Notes: a model not told the origin generated them from the sequence alone. A stretch of DNA of 64,000 bases from Trachythela sp. YZ-2020 (GCA_016169945.1 JADLSH010000162.1:806001-870000); one strand, 5' to 3'. Numbered from the stretch's first letter, positions 20,501 through 35,500 are shown. A program made the numbers and translations.

Positions 20501-23500
20501 CTTGTCATTTCACTCTGTTTCTTTGACTCCCTTTTGACCTTTGGTAATGTTAGAAAGATTTGATCATGTTTATTCACGAGAGTTTCATCAACTCGCATGC
20601 CCCTGGTGTCAAGCGAAATTTACGACTTCTGCGAAATACACAGTCACGTAAAAATCTCACATTTTGTCAACAAGATGTGTTCGCAACAGACTTGTAGCAA
20701 GCTTGTCAACAAGTTGTAACAATGTTGTCATTTTATCAAGTTGCTACAAGGTTGTCACTCGTAACTTGTTAAGAAGTTGTCGAATTTCAGGACGATAACA
20801 AGTTGTTGGAACAACTTGGAACAAGTCTGTTGATTCAACAACCTTGTAGCAAGTTGTCAACAAGTCGTTGACAACTTGTCAACAAGCTGGGAACAAGCAG
20901 TGCAAACACATCCTGATAACAAGTTGTTGAAATAACTGTTGGGCGTTTTGCATGTATACCTGAACAACGGCGTGACAGGTCATGTATTTCGCACGTCTAC
21001 ATGTATTTAAAGGGGACATGACACGAAAATTATTATTGCTTGATTCGTATGTATGTATTCGTATATATATGCGTAATTAGTGCATGTATAAATTTTGCGT
21101 GATATTTAACATTTGAATAATATTCTTGTCTATATTGTATATTTTTTAGTTTTACTTGCTCATTGTGCGTTATTCACTGAAATTTCTCCATCTGCAAATG
21201 ACAGAGCCCAGCTTTTGAAATATAGGTATATAGCTGTTTTGGTATTCTTAATAATTGAACTCAGTTTGGTTTTGGGTTTTTTCTCCCTGTTTTAAAAGGA
21301 TTTTTTCCATTCGTTTCCATTGTGTTTTAGTCAGATAGCTTCAATCTTGGGGTCTTCTGCAGTGTTTGTTGCCGACTACGTGTCGGATAGCGTAAGTATA
21401 GCAGGGCCTTTTTTAACTAATTTACTGGAGGGGCCAAAGCCCTCCCAATCCCCATGTTGGCCCCGCAAGTAAGCTATTTTGCCCCCCCCCCCCCCCAGTG
21501 AAGGTCCCTTTTGTCCAAAGTATAAGCAAAAAATGGGGGAAAACTGAGTTTATAGGAAAGTTATGGTATTCTCACAACAAAACCTGGCTCCGTTATATCA
21601 AAAATTGTCTCTGAAAATGCAGGAAATCAAGCCACAGAGACTCAAAACTTCACCTTCCCACACCTGTAATACACCACCTACTTGTTACGTCCCCTTTCGA
21701 TGATGCCCCCCCCCCCACTAACGATTTCTTTAAAAAGGCCTTGAAGTATAGAGTATCAGCTAGAATCACAAGAAAAGTTTAAAAAATCACAAAAAAATCA
21801 CTGAAATTGATCTCGTACGCTTTTTAGGAGTGATTTGCCCCTCGTATCCACGTATTTCCAAAAGCAGAAAATTATATTTCCTATTATAGCTTTTATCACT
21901 TTCAAAATATATCTTGCAGCAAAAGAATTTCGTCAATTTCCAAATACTATGTGTGGTTGTTGCTATATTAAGTTGTGCTGCGATGTGTTATGCTGGGCTT
22001 AATGTAAGAGTAGCCAAGAAATATCAGCCATTACTGGATGAAAAAGGTATAAATGTTTTTAGACTGCATATCAATTCTAAACTGGTCTCCCTAGAGGTCT
22101 AGTAAGAGTCATTACTTATTGATCCAGTGTTACTACAGGAAGAAACCCAAACTAAACTAACTTTATTTATACTCGATAGCTCTATCAGTTCTACACTGTT
22201 CTCCCTAGAGGTCCAGTAAGAGTCATCTCTTGTTGATCCAGTGTTACTACAGGAGGAAACCTAAACTAAACTAACTTTATTTATACTCGATAGCTCTATC
22301 AGTTCTACACTGTTCTCCCTAGAGGTCCAGTAAGAGTCATCTCTTGTTGATCCAGTGTTACTACAGGAGGAAACCCAAACTAAACTAACTTTATTTATAC
22401 TCGATAGCTCTATCAGTTCTACACTGTTCTCCCTAGAGGTCTAGTAAGAGTCATCTCTTGTTGATCCAGTGTTACTACAGGAGGAAACCTAAACTAAACT
22501 AACTTTATTTATACTGGATAGCTCTATCAGTTCTAAACTGTTCTTCCTAGAGGTCCGGTAAGAGTCATCTCTTATTGATCCAGTGTTACTACAGGAGGAA
22601 ACCTAAACTAACTTTATTTATACTGGATAGCTCTATCAGTTCTAAACTGTTCTCCCTAGAGGTTCAGTAAGGGTCATCCCTTATTGATCCAGTGTTACTA
22701 CAGGAGGAAACCTAAACTAAACTAACTTTATTTATACTGGATAGCTCTATCAGTTCTAAACTGTTCTCCCTAAAGGTCCAGTAAGAGTCATCTCTTATTG
22801 ATCCAGTGTTACTACAGAAGGAAACCTAAACTAAACTAACTTTATTTGTACTGGATTAAGCTCTATCAGTTCTAAACTGTTCTCTCTATAGGTCCAGTAA
22901 GGATCATCTCTTATTGATCCAGTGTTACTACAGGAGGAAACCTAAACTGAACTAACTTCATTTATACTGGATAACTCTATCAGTTCTAAACTGTTCTTCC
23001 TAGAGGTCCAGTAAGGATCATCTGTTATTGATCCAGTGTTACTACAGGAGGAAACCTAAACTAAACTAACTTTATTTATACTGGATAGCTCTATCAGTTC
23101 TAAACTGTTCTTCCTAGAGGTCCAGTAAGGATCATCTCTTATTGATCCAGTGTTACCACAGGAGGAAACCTAAACTAAACTAACTTTATTTATACTGGAT
23201 AGCTCTATCAGTTCTAAACTGTTCTCCCTAGAGGTCTAGTAAGGATCATCTCTTATTGATCCAGTGTTACTACAGGAGGAAACTTAAACTAAACTAACTC
23301 TATTTATACTGGATAGCTCTATCAGTTCTAAACTGTTCTCCCTAGAGGTCCAGTAAGGATCATCTCTTATTGATCCAGTGTTACTACAGGAGGAAACCTA
23401 AACTAAACTAACTTTATTTATACTGGATAGCTCTATCAGTTCTAAACTGTTCTCCCCAGAGGTCCAGTAAGGATCATCTCTTATTGATCCAGTGTTACTA

Positions 23501-26500
23501 CAGGAGGAAACCTAAACTAACTTTATTTATACTGGATAGCTCTATCAGTTCTAAACTGTTCTTCCTAGAGGCCCAGTAAGAGTCATCTCTTATTGATCCA
23601 GTGTTACTACAGGAGGAAACCTAAACTAAACTAACTTTACTTATACTGGATAGCTCTATCAGTTCTAAACTGTTCTTCCTAGAGGTCCAGTAAGGGTCAT
23701 CTCTTATTGATCCAGTGTTACTACAGGAGGAAACCTAAACTAAACTAACTTTATTTATACTGGATAGCTCTATCAGTTCTAAACTGTTCTCCCTAGAGGT
23801 CCAGTAAGAGCCATCTCTTATTGATCCAGTGTTACTACAGGAGGAAACCTAAACTAAACTAACTTTATTTATACTGGATAGCTCTATCAGTTCTAAACTG
23901 CTCTCCCTAGAGGTCCAGTAAGGGTCATCTCTTATTGATCCAGTGTTACTACAGGAGGAAACCTAAACTAAACTAACTTTATTTATACTGGATAGCTCTA
24001 TCAGTTCTAAACTGTTCTTCCTAGAGGTCCAGTAAGGGTCATCTCTTATTGATCCAGTGTTACTACAGAAGGAAACTGTACAATTTATGTGCTGCTCTCG
24101 TAACCTTTCTCGACAGATATTTTGATATTTCTATCATTTGATATTACATTAAAATCGTTGTTTATTAGAAAACATTAAGAGTGGATCAACACAAGCTTCT
24201 TGGTGGTCGCTGACTTTTCAAATTTGTACACAGAAGAATTTTAGTAAGTTAAAAAGTGCCGTTCATTTTACTCTTTTGCTCAGACTATGTCTATGATAAC
24301 AGAAAATATACATAAAACCTATCTAGTTTATCTAACTACTGTTGGACAAAATACGCCTTTCTCCTTAATAATAATAGACCCTTCACTGCTTGCGTCATAA
24401 GCTAATTTACACCACCAAAGTTTCCCTAATACAGATAATCACGGTGAAAGTATAACTAACTCGTGGATTTGACCAAAGGACAAATTTACTTGTTTGAGAA
24501 GAGGTGCAAACCAGCCTATACAGTATATCTCCTAACAGCAGGAAGGACTGTCAATAGACCTACAATAAGGACATAGTTGTCTTCCAAGTACTTAGTCTGT
24601 CCGTATAAAAAATAACTGTTATAAAGATGTGCTGTGCCAAGGAGAGGATGATAACAAGTGTGTATTAGCAGATATTTAACGGAAAAATCTCGTAGTCGTA
24701 GTCGTTCTCGTAGCCGTCGTCAAATCTAAAGTTCCCTGTTATATAAGCGCCCAGAACCTGAACTTGCACATGTCAGCGCGCGCACTCAATCTATTACGTC
24801 ACAATCCAATCTAAGCAGAACTCCACAAGAACGCAAAATTCTGCAAAGGTTCACACGCAAGACAAAAATAATTCAATTCGTACTACAGCTATTCTTGACT
24901 AGTCTTGTTCTATTCAAAGTCTATATTTTTAAAAAGTGAACTTAAATATACGTTATCTAAGTACTGCCAGATATTATGCGCTGCTGCTCTCGGTGCGATA
25001 TTCATAAGTGAACTGAATCGCTAGCTTATAAATAACACACTGAGATCGAAAACGCATTTTTAAATTTTGCATTTTAGTCAACATACAGGTAGTACTTTAA
25101 CGGCAAAATATTGAAATTCTCACATTTTTGGCTGTAAGCCAAATTCAGAAGTACGAATATATATATTGTAACAAAAAAGCCATCATTGGTTAGGTATTTA
25201 CCTTCAATGAATGAAATTTCATCACTAGTATTTGTAAATGTTAAAAATCTTACCTATACAACGACAAATTGTGCCGTAAAAATTGCGCTTACAAGCTCTA
25301 TATTCTTGCTCTTCACCATCTCCTGCCCACGTAACGCTTTCTGAAACCCATTTGAATGGGTTAATCGCGAGACATTATCCAAGTACAGCCAGATATTACG
25401 CGCTGTCATTCTCGGTGCGATATTCGTAAGTGAACTGAATCGCTAGCTTATAAATAACACACTGAGATCGAAAACGCATCAAAAATGAGAGCTTCAATTC
25501 GCACGTCTTCACTTCAAAGAGAAGCTTTGCCATCTAACATTATTTGCGTCACTAATTGGTTGACTGCGTCAGCGCGCGTCACTCGTCCCAGTACTAATTC
25601 ACGTATCGCGACCACTGGTCTCAAACATAGACTGGAGAGCGCTGTCTTTTGTTTGCTGGTGTAGAAACTGAAGCCAGATTAAGATGATTAGCAATAAGGC
25701 AATTCGTAGTTTCCACTGCGCATCCAAATGACGCGTTCTGCGTCGGGGTAAAATTCCAGTTGAATCATAACATGTAGCCGAGACTGGAAGAATTAAAATA
25801 TTCATATCAAAGTATTTAAGTGTTCAATCATAATTTGAATAATATGCAAAATTGCTCGAATAACAATGAGTTTCCGCACGGTTGACTCGCTTTAAATTAT
25901 GAAATATATTCCTTAAGTGTACCTTTCTTTATTTTGCTTTGCACAGAATATACAAATTGAACAGTTGGAATACTTTGATATGCGTATTTCAATTCTTCCA
26001 GTCTCAGCCACATGTTATGATTCAACTGCAGTTTTATCCCGACGCAGAACGCGTTACGGGCAGCAGATGGTAGTCAACTTCAGAAATATTAACACAGCAT
26101 TTCTCAATTCCATATTTCGCCATTAATTTGTTATGTTCATTTTCTTTTTGCAGTTTGCTTTGTAATAATGAACTTTTTACAGGTGCGTGAACACTAAATA
26201 TCATTGATAGAGCTATCCAATATAAATATAGTTAGTTTAGTTTAGGTTTCCTTCTGTAGTAACACTGGATCAATAAGAGATGATTCTTACTGGACCTCTA
26301 GGAAGAACAGTTTAGAACTGATAGAGATATCCAGTACAAATAAAGTTAGTTTAGTTTAGGTTTTCTCCTGTAGTAACACTGGACCAATAAGAGATGACTC
26401 TTACTGGACCTCTAGGGAGAACAGTTTAGAACTGATAGAGCTATCCAGTATAAATATAGTTAGTTTAGTTTAGGTTTTCTCCTGTAGTAACACTGGACCA

Positions 26501-29500
26501 ATAAGAGATGACTCTTACTGGACCTCTAGGGAGAACAGTTTAGAACTGATAGAGCTATCCAGTATAAATATAGTTAGTTTAGTTTAGGTTTTCTCCTGTA
26601 GTAACACTGGACCAATAAGAGATGACTCTTACTGGACCTCTAGGGAGAACAGTTTAGAACTGATAGAGCTATCCAGTATAAATATAGTTAGTTTAGTTTA
26701 GGTTTTCTCCTGTAGTAACACTGGACCAATAAGAGATGACTCTTACTGGACCTCTAGGAAGAACAGTTTAGAACTGATAGAGCTATCCAGTATAAATATA
26801 GTTAGTTTAGTTTAGGTTTTCTCCTGTAGTAACACTGGACCAATAAGAGATGACTCTTACTGGACCTCTAGGGAGAACAGTTTAGAACTGATAGAGCTAT
26901 CCAGTATAAATACAGTTAGTTTAGTTCAGATTTCCTCCTGTAGTAACACTGGATCAATAAGAGATGACTCTTACTGGACCTCTATGGAGAACAGTTTAAG
27001 AATGATAGAACTATCCAGTATAAATAAAGTTAGTTTAGTTTAGGTTTCCTCCTGTAGTAACACTGGACCAATAAGAGATGACCCTTACTGGACCTCTAGG
27101 AAGAACAGTTTAGAACTGATAGAGCTATCCAGTATAAATAAAGTTAGTTTAGTTTAGGTTTCTCCTGTAGTAACACTGGATCAATAAGAGATGACCCTTA
27201 CTGGACCTCTAGGAAGAACAGTTTAGAACTGATAGAGCTATCCAGTATAAATAAAGTTAGATTAGTTTAGGTTTCCTCCTGTAGTAACACTGGATCAATA
27301 AGAGATGACTCTTACTGGACCTCTAGGGAGAACAGTTTAGAACTGATAGAGCTATCCCAGTATAAATAAAGTTAGTTTAGTTTAGGTTTCCTTCTGTAGT
27401 AACACTGGATCAACAAGAGTTTACCCTTACTGGACCTCTAGGAAGAACAGTTTAGAACTGATAGAGCTATCCAGTATAAATAAAGTTAGATTAGTTTAGG
27501 TTTCCTCCTGTAGTAACACTGGATCAATAAGAGATGACTCTTACTGGATCTCCAGGGAGAACAGTTTAGAACTGATAGAGCTATCCAGTATAAATAAAGT
27601 TAGTTTAGTTTAGGTTTCCTTCTGTAGTAACACTGGATCAATAAGAGATGATTCTTACTGGACCTCTAGGGAGAACAGTTTAGAACTGATAGAGCTATCC
27701 AGTATAAATAAAGTTAGTTTAGTTTAGGTTTCCTCCTGTAGTAACACTGGATCAATAAGAGATGACTCTTACTGGACCTCTAGGGAGAACAGTTCAGAAC
27801 TGATAGAGCTATCCAGTATAAATAAAGTTAGATTAGTTTAGGTTTCCTCCTGTAGTAACACTGGATCAATAAGAGATGACTCTTACTGGATCTCCAGGGA
27901 GAACAGTTTAGAACTGATAGAGCTATCCAGTATAAATAAAGTTAGTTTAGTTTAGGTTTCCTCCTGTAGTAACACTGGATCAATAAGAGATGACCCTTAC
28001 TGGACCTCTAGGAAGAACAGTTTAGAACTGATAGATCTATCCAGTATAAATAAAGTTAGTTTGGTTAGGTTTCCTCCTGCTTAGTAACACTGGATCAATA
28101 AGAACAGTTTAGAACTTGATAGATCTATCCAGTATAACTGATTTAGAACTGATAGAGCTATCAGTATAAATAAAGTTAAGTTTAGTATTGGGTTTTATCC
28201 TGTGATAACACTGGATCAGCAGGAGTGAACATACACTGGAGCAATTCTTTTGAACAGTATGAAGAGCTGAATGCTATCTCAGTATAAATTAAGTTAGTTT
28301 AAGTAAATTGTTTGTGTTTATTGTCTTAGTGTATTTCACACAACATAAAACCTTAATTCCTTAGATCGTTAAGAGCTAGGTGGGATCTATTGAAATAACT
28401 GTTCAAAAAAAAAAAAAATGTCTATTTTGTATAACTTCAAAGTGTGTCCCCAAGCATGATTTTCAATGGTTAGCTATATGTTAAACTTAGGTCACTATTG
28501 GAAATAGCGTGTTCATATGATCAAATATCTTTCAGGGCTTTCGGAAGGTAGTCAAGTGGCGTGGGCCAGCCAAACAAGGGGTGGCACGAGCGCGCCAATG
28601 TGGCGAGAAACATTTTAGGGGGTCCTGGGTGGAACATACGCCAGAGCCTTATTTCTCTACATTCTGGAAATGCCATTTCCTGCATTAATGAGCGGTGATA
28701 TATGACATAATACAAGCGGTCAGGGCGCAAACAAGCCAGCAAGAAGCTGAAATGCAGCTAAAATCAAATCGACCACTCCAATTTTCAAATCGACCCTCCT
28801 CCAGATTTTCAAAATGACCCTCCAATTTTCAAACGACCCCCTCCAATTTTCAAATCTGCTGACCCCTCCAATTTTCAAATCAGACCCCTCTCAATTTTCA
28901 AATCGCCCCCTCCAATTTTTCAAATCGACCTCCTCAGGTATTCAAATCGACCGTCCCTCCAATTTTCAAATAGACCCCACTCAATTTTCAATCAACGACC
29001 CCCTCCAATTTTCAAATCGACCCCCTCCAATTTTCAAATCGACCCCCTCCAATTTCTTTTCAAATCGACCCTCCTCTCCAATTTTTCCGCAGCCCCCTCC
29101 ACCTCCTTTTCAAATCGACCTTCTCCAATTTTTCCAAACCGACCTCTCCAATTTTCCAAATCGACCCCCTCCAATTTTCAAATCGGCCCCTCAGTACCAC
29201 CTTCAAACATCGACCTCCAATTTCTTCAACCTGACCCTCCAATTTTCAAATCGACCCCCTCTCCAATTTTCAAATCGGGCCCTCCCTCCAATTTTCAAAT
29301 CGACTCCTCCAATTTTTCAAATCGACCCCCTCCATCATTTTCAAATCGACCCCTCCAATTTTCAAATCGACCCCCTCCAATTTTCAATCGAACCTCCAAT
29401 TTTCAAATGACCTCCACAAACATACTCCTCCAATTTTTCAAATCGACCTCCCACTCAATTTTCAAAACGACCCTCCAATTTTCAAATCGACCCTCCAATT

Positions 29501-32500
29501 TTCAAATCGACCCCCCCCTCCAATTTTCAAACCTCCTGTTTCAATCGGCCCCTCCAATTTTCAAATCGACCTCCAATTTTCAAATCGACCCCTCCAATTT
29601 TCAAATCGACCCCCTCCAATTTTCCGTCGACCCCTCCAATTTCAAAACGACCTCCAATTTTCAAATCGACCCTCCAATTTTCAAATCGACCCCCTCCAAT
29701 TTTCAAATCGACCCTCCAATTTCAAATCGACCTCCAATTTTCAAATCGACCCCTCCAATTTTCAACTCGACCCCTCCAATTTTCAAATCGCCCCCTCCAA
29801 TTTTCAAATCAGACCCCCCCTCAATTTCGTCGGCCCCCCCTCCAATTTTCAAATCGACCCCCCCTCCAATTTTCAAATCGGCCCCCAATTTTCAAATCGA
29901 CCCCTCCAATTTTCAAAACGACCCCCCCTCCAATTTTCAAATCGACCCCTCCAATTTTCAAATCGACCCCTCCAATTTTTCAAATCGACCCCCTCAATTT
30001 TCAAATCGACCTCCAATTTTCAAATCGACCCCCCCCTCCAATTTTCAAATCGACCCCCCCTCCAATTTTCAAATCGACCCCCCCTCCAATTTTCAAATCG
30101 ACCTCCAATTTTCAAAACGACCTCCAATTTTCAAATCGACCCCTCCAATTTTCAAATCGACCCCTCCAATTTTTCAAATCGACCCCCTCCAATTTTTCAA
30201 ATCGACCCCCTCCAATTTTCAAATCGATTCCCCCTCCAATTTTCAAATCGACCCCCTCCAATTTTCAAATCGACCCCTCCAATTTTCAAATCGACCCCTC
30301 CAATTTTCAAAACGGACCCCTCCAATTTTCAAATCGACCCTCCAATTTTCAACCGACCTCCAATTTTCAAATCGACCTCCAATTTTCAAATCGACCCCTC
30401 CAATTTTCAAATCGACCCCCTCCAATTTTCAAATCGACCTCCAATTTTCAAATCGACCTCCAATTTTCCGTCGACCCCTCCAATTTTCAAATCGCCCCCT
30501 CCAATTTTCAAATCGACCCTCCAATTTTCAAATCGACCCCCTCCAATTTTCAAATCGACCCCCTCCAATTTTCAAACGACCCCCTCCAATTTTCAAATCG
30601 ACCCCCTCCAATTTTTCAAATCGACCCCCTCCAATTTTCAAATCGACCCCCTCCAATTTTCAAATCGACCCCTCCAATTTTCAAATCGACCCCCTCCAAT
30701 TTTCAAATAGACCCCTCCAATTTTCAAATCGACCCCCTCCAATTTTCAAATCGACCTCCAATTTTCAAATCGACCCCCTCCAATTTTCAAATCGACCTCC
30801 AATTTTCAAATCGACCCCTCCAATTTTCAAATCGACCCCCTCCAATTTTCAAAACGACTCCAATTTTCAAATCGACCTCCAATTTTCAAATCGACCCCCT
30901 CCAATTTTCAAATCGACCCTCCAATTTTCAAACGACCCTCAATTTTCAAATCGACCCCTCCAATTTCAAATCGACCCTCCAATTTTCAAATCGACCCCTC
31001 CAATTTTCAAATCGACCCCTCCAATTTTCAAATCGACCCCTCCAATTTTCAAAACAGACCTCCAATTTTCAAATCGACCTCCAATTTTCAAATCGACCCC
31101 CTCCAATTTTCAATCGACCTCCAATTTTCAAATCGACCCCCTCCAATTTTCAAATCGACCTCCAATTTTCAAATCGACCCTCTCCAATTTTCAAATCGAC
31201 CCCCTCCAATTTTCAAATCGACCCCCTCCAATTTTCAAATCGACCCCCTCCAATTTTCAAATCGACCTCCAATTTTCAAATCGACCCTCTCCAATTTTCA
31301 AATCGACTTCTCCAATTTTCAAATCGACCTCCAATTTTCAAATCGACCCCTCCAATTTTCAAATCGACCCTCCAATTTTCAAATCGACCCCTCCAATTTT
31401 CAAATCGACCCCTCCAATTTTCAAATCGACCCTCCAATTTTCAAATCGACCCCTCCAATTTTCAAATCGACCCCCTCCAATTTTCAAATCGACCTCCAAT
31501 TTTCAAAACGACCCCTCCAATTTTCAAATCGACCTCCAATTTTCAAATCAGACCCCTCCAATTTTCAAATCGACCCTCCAATTTTCAAATCGACCCCTCC
31601 AATTTTCAAATCAGACCCCTCCAATTTTCAAATCGACCCTCCAATTTTCAAATCGACCTCCAATTTTCAAATCGACCTCCAATTTTCAAATCGACCCCTC
31701 CAATTTTCAAATCGACCTCCGACCTCCAATTTTCAACTCGACCCTCCAATTTTCAAATCGACCTCCAATTTTCAAATCGACTCTCCAATTTTCAAATCGA
31801 CCCCTCCAATTTTCAAATCGACCTCCAATTTTCAAACCGACCTCCAATTTTCAAATCGACCCTCCAATTTTCAAATCGACCCTCCAATTTCAAACGACAT
31901 TTCTCCAATTTTCCTCCAATTTTCAAATCGACCCCTCCAATTTTCAAATCGACCTCCAATTTTCAAATCGACCCTCCAATTTTCAAATCGACCTCCAATT
32001 TTCAAATCGACCCTCCAATTTTCAAATCGACCCCTCCAATTTCAAATCGACTTCACTCCAATTTTCAAATCGACCCCTCCAATTTTCAAATCGACCTCCA
32101 ATTTTCAAATCGACCCCCTCCAATTTTCAAATCGACCCTCCAATTTTCAACTCGACCTCCAATTTTCAAATCGACCCCTCCAATTTTCAAAACGACCCCC
32201 TCCAATTTTCAATCGACCTCCAATTTTCAAATCGACCCCTCCAATTTTCAAATCGACCTCTCCAATTTCAAATCGACCCCCTCCAATTTTCAAACCGACC
32301 TCCAATTTTCAATCGACCCCTCCAATTTTCAAATCGACCCTCCAATTTTCAAATCGACCCCTCCAATTTTCAAATCGGACCTCCAATTTTCAAATCGAGC
32401 CCCCTCCAATTTTCAAATCGACCTCCAATTTTCAAATCGACCCTCCAATTTTCAAATCGACCTCCAATTTTCAAATCGACCCCTCCAATTTTCAAATCGA

Positions 32501-35500
32501 CCCCCTCCAATTTTCAAATCGACCTCCAATTTCAAACGACCCTCCAATTTTCAAATCGACCCCTCCAATTTTCAAATCGACCTCCAATTTTTCAAACGAC
32601 CCCCTCCAATTTTCAAATCGACCTCTCCAATTTTCAAATCGACCCCTCCAATTTTCAAATCGACCCTCCAATTTTCAAATCGACCTCCAATTTTCAAATC
32701 GACCCTCCAATTTTCAAATCGACTTCTCCAATTTTCAAATCGACCCCTTCTCCAATTTTCAAATCGACCTCCAATTTTCGTCGACTCTCCAATTTTCAAA
32801 TCGACCCTCCAATTTTCAAATCGACCCCCTCCAATTTTCAAATCGACCCCCTCCAATTTTCAAATCGACCCCTCCAATTTTCAAATCGACCCCTCCACTT
32901 TTCAAATCGACCTCCAATTTTCAAATCGACCTCTCCAATTTTCAAATCGACCCCCCTCCAATTTTCAAATCGACTTTCTCCAATTTTCAAATCGACCTCC
33001 AATTTTCAAATCGACCCTCCAATTTTTCAAATCGACCTCCACTTTTCAAATCGACCTCCAATTTTCAAATCGACCCCTCCAATTTTAAAAACGACCCTCC
33101 AATTTTCAAATCGACCTCCAATTTTCCGTCGACCTCCACTTTTCAAATCGACTCTCCAATTTTCAAATCGACCTCCAATTTTCAAATCGACCCTCCAATT
33201 TTCAATCGACCCCTCCAATTTTCAAATCGACCCTCCAATTTTCAAATCGACCTCCAATTTTCAAATCGACCTCCAATTTTCAAATCGACCTCCAATTTTC
33301 AAATCGACCTCCAATTTTCAAATCGACCCCTCCAATTTTTCAAATCGACCCTCCAATTTTCAAATCGACCTCTCCACTTTTCAAATCGACCTCCAATTTT
33401 TCAAATCGACCTCCAATTTTCAAACGACCTCCAATTTTCAAATCGACCTCCAATTTTCAAAACGACCCCTCCAATTTTCAAATCGACCCTCCAATTTTCA
33501 AATCGACCCTCCAATTTTCAAATCGACCCTCTCCAATTTTCAAATCGACTCTCCAATTTTCAAATCGACCCCTCCAATTTTCAAATCGACCCCTCCAATT
33601 TTCAAATCGACCTCCAATTTTCAAATCGACCCCTCCAATTTTCAAATCGACCTCCAATTTTCAAATCGACCTCCAATTTTCAAATCGACCCTCCAATTTT
33701 CAAATCGACCCCTCTCCAATTTTCAAATCGACCTCCAATTTTCAAATCGACTCCTCCAATTTCAAATCGACCCCCTCCAATTTTCAAATCGACCTCCAAT
33801 TTTCAAATCGACTTCTCCAATTTTCAAATCGACCCCCTCCAATTTTCAAATCGACCTCCAATTTTCAAAACGACCCTCCAATTTTCAAATCGACCTCCAA
33901 TTTTCAAATCGACCTCCAATTTTCAAATCGACCTCCAATTTTCAAATCGACCCCCTCCAATTTTCAATCGACCTCCAATTTTCAAATCGACCTCCAATTT
34001 TCAAATCGACCTCCAATTTTCAAATCGACCTCCAATTTTCAAATCGACCCTCCAATTTTCAAAACGACCCCTCCAATTTTCAAAACGACCTCCAATTTTC
34101 AAATCGACCTCCAATTTTCAAATCGACCTCCAATTTTTCAAATCGGCCCCTCCAATTTTCAAACGACCCCCTCCAATTTTCAAATCGACCCCCTCCAATT
34201 TTCAAACCGACCCCCTCCAATTTTAAAAACGACCCCCTCCAATTTTCAAATCGACCTCCAATTTTCAAATCGACCTCCAATTCTTTTCAAATCGACCCCC
34301 TCCAATTTCAAATCGACCCTCCAATTTTCAAATCGACCCTCCAATTTTCAACTCGACCCCTCCAATTTTCAAACGACCCCTCCAATTTTCAAATCGACCT
34401 CCAATTTTCAAATCGACCTCCAATTTTCAAAACGACCCCTCCAATTTTCAAATCGACCCCTCCAATTTTCAATTGACCCCTCTCCAATTTTCAAATCGAC
34501 CCCTCCAATTTTCAAAACGACCCCCTCCAATTTTCAAACGACCCCCTCCAATTTTCAAATCGACCCTCCAATTTTCAAATCGACCCCCTCCAATTTTCAA
34601 ACGACCCCCTCCAATTTTCAAATCGACCTCTCCAATTTTCAAATCGACCCCTCCAATTTTAAAAACGACCCCTCCAATTTTCAAATCGACCTCCAATTTT
34701 CAAATCGACCCTCCAATTTTCAAATCGACCCTCCAATTTTCAAATCGACTTCTCCAATTTTCAAATCGACCTCCAATTTTCAAATCGACTTCCCTCCAAT
34801 TTTCAAATCGACCTCCAATTTTCAAAACGACCCCTCCAATTTTCAAAACGACCTCCAATTTTCAAATCGACCCCCTCCAATTTTCAAATCGACCCCTCCA
34901 ATTTTCAAACGACTTCTCCAATTTTCAAATCGACCTCCAATTTTCAAATCGACCTCCAATTTTAAAAACGACCCCCTCCAATTTTCAAATCGACCCCTCC
35001 AATTTTCAAATCGACCTCCAATTTTCAAATCGACCCCCTCCAATTTCAAATCGACCCCTCCAATTTTCAAATCGACCCCTCCAATTTTCAACCTGACCCC
35101 CTCCAATTTTCAAACGACCCCTCCAATTTTCAAATCGACTCCCCTCCAATTTCAAATCGACCTCCAATTTTCAAAACGACCTCCAATTTTCAAATCGACC
35201 CCTCCAATTTTCAATTCGACCCCTCTCCAATTTTCAAATCGACCCCTCCAATTTTCAAATCGACCTCCAATTTTCAAATCGACCCCCCTCCAATTTTCAA
35301 ATCGACCCCCCCTCCAATTTTCAAATCGACCCCCCCTCCAATTTTCAAACGACCCCCCCTCCAATTTTCAAATCGACCTCCAATTTTCAAATCGACCTCC
35401 AATTTTAAAAACGACCCCTCCAATTTTCAAATCGACCCCTCCAATTTTCAAATCGACCTTCCTCCAATTTTAAAAACGACCCCCCCTCCAATTTTCAAAT

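Noticed and set aside
22063..24082. CRISPR-like array or hammerhead-bearing satellite
   Set aside because: Units are contiguous with no unique spacers, and no CTGANGA...GAAA hammerhead core in the right order was found on either strand.
24961..25479. Direct repeats as LTRs of a small retroelement
   Set aside because: Only 96 bp, no TG..CA ends, no primer-binding site, no target duplication and nothing coding between.
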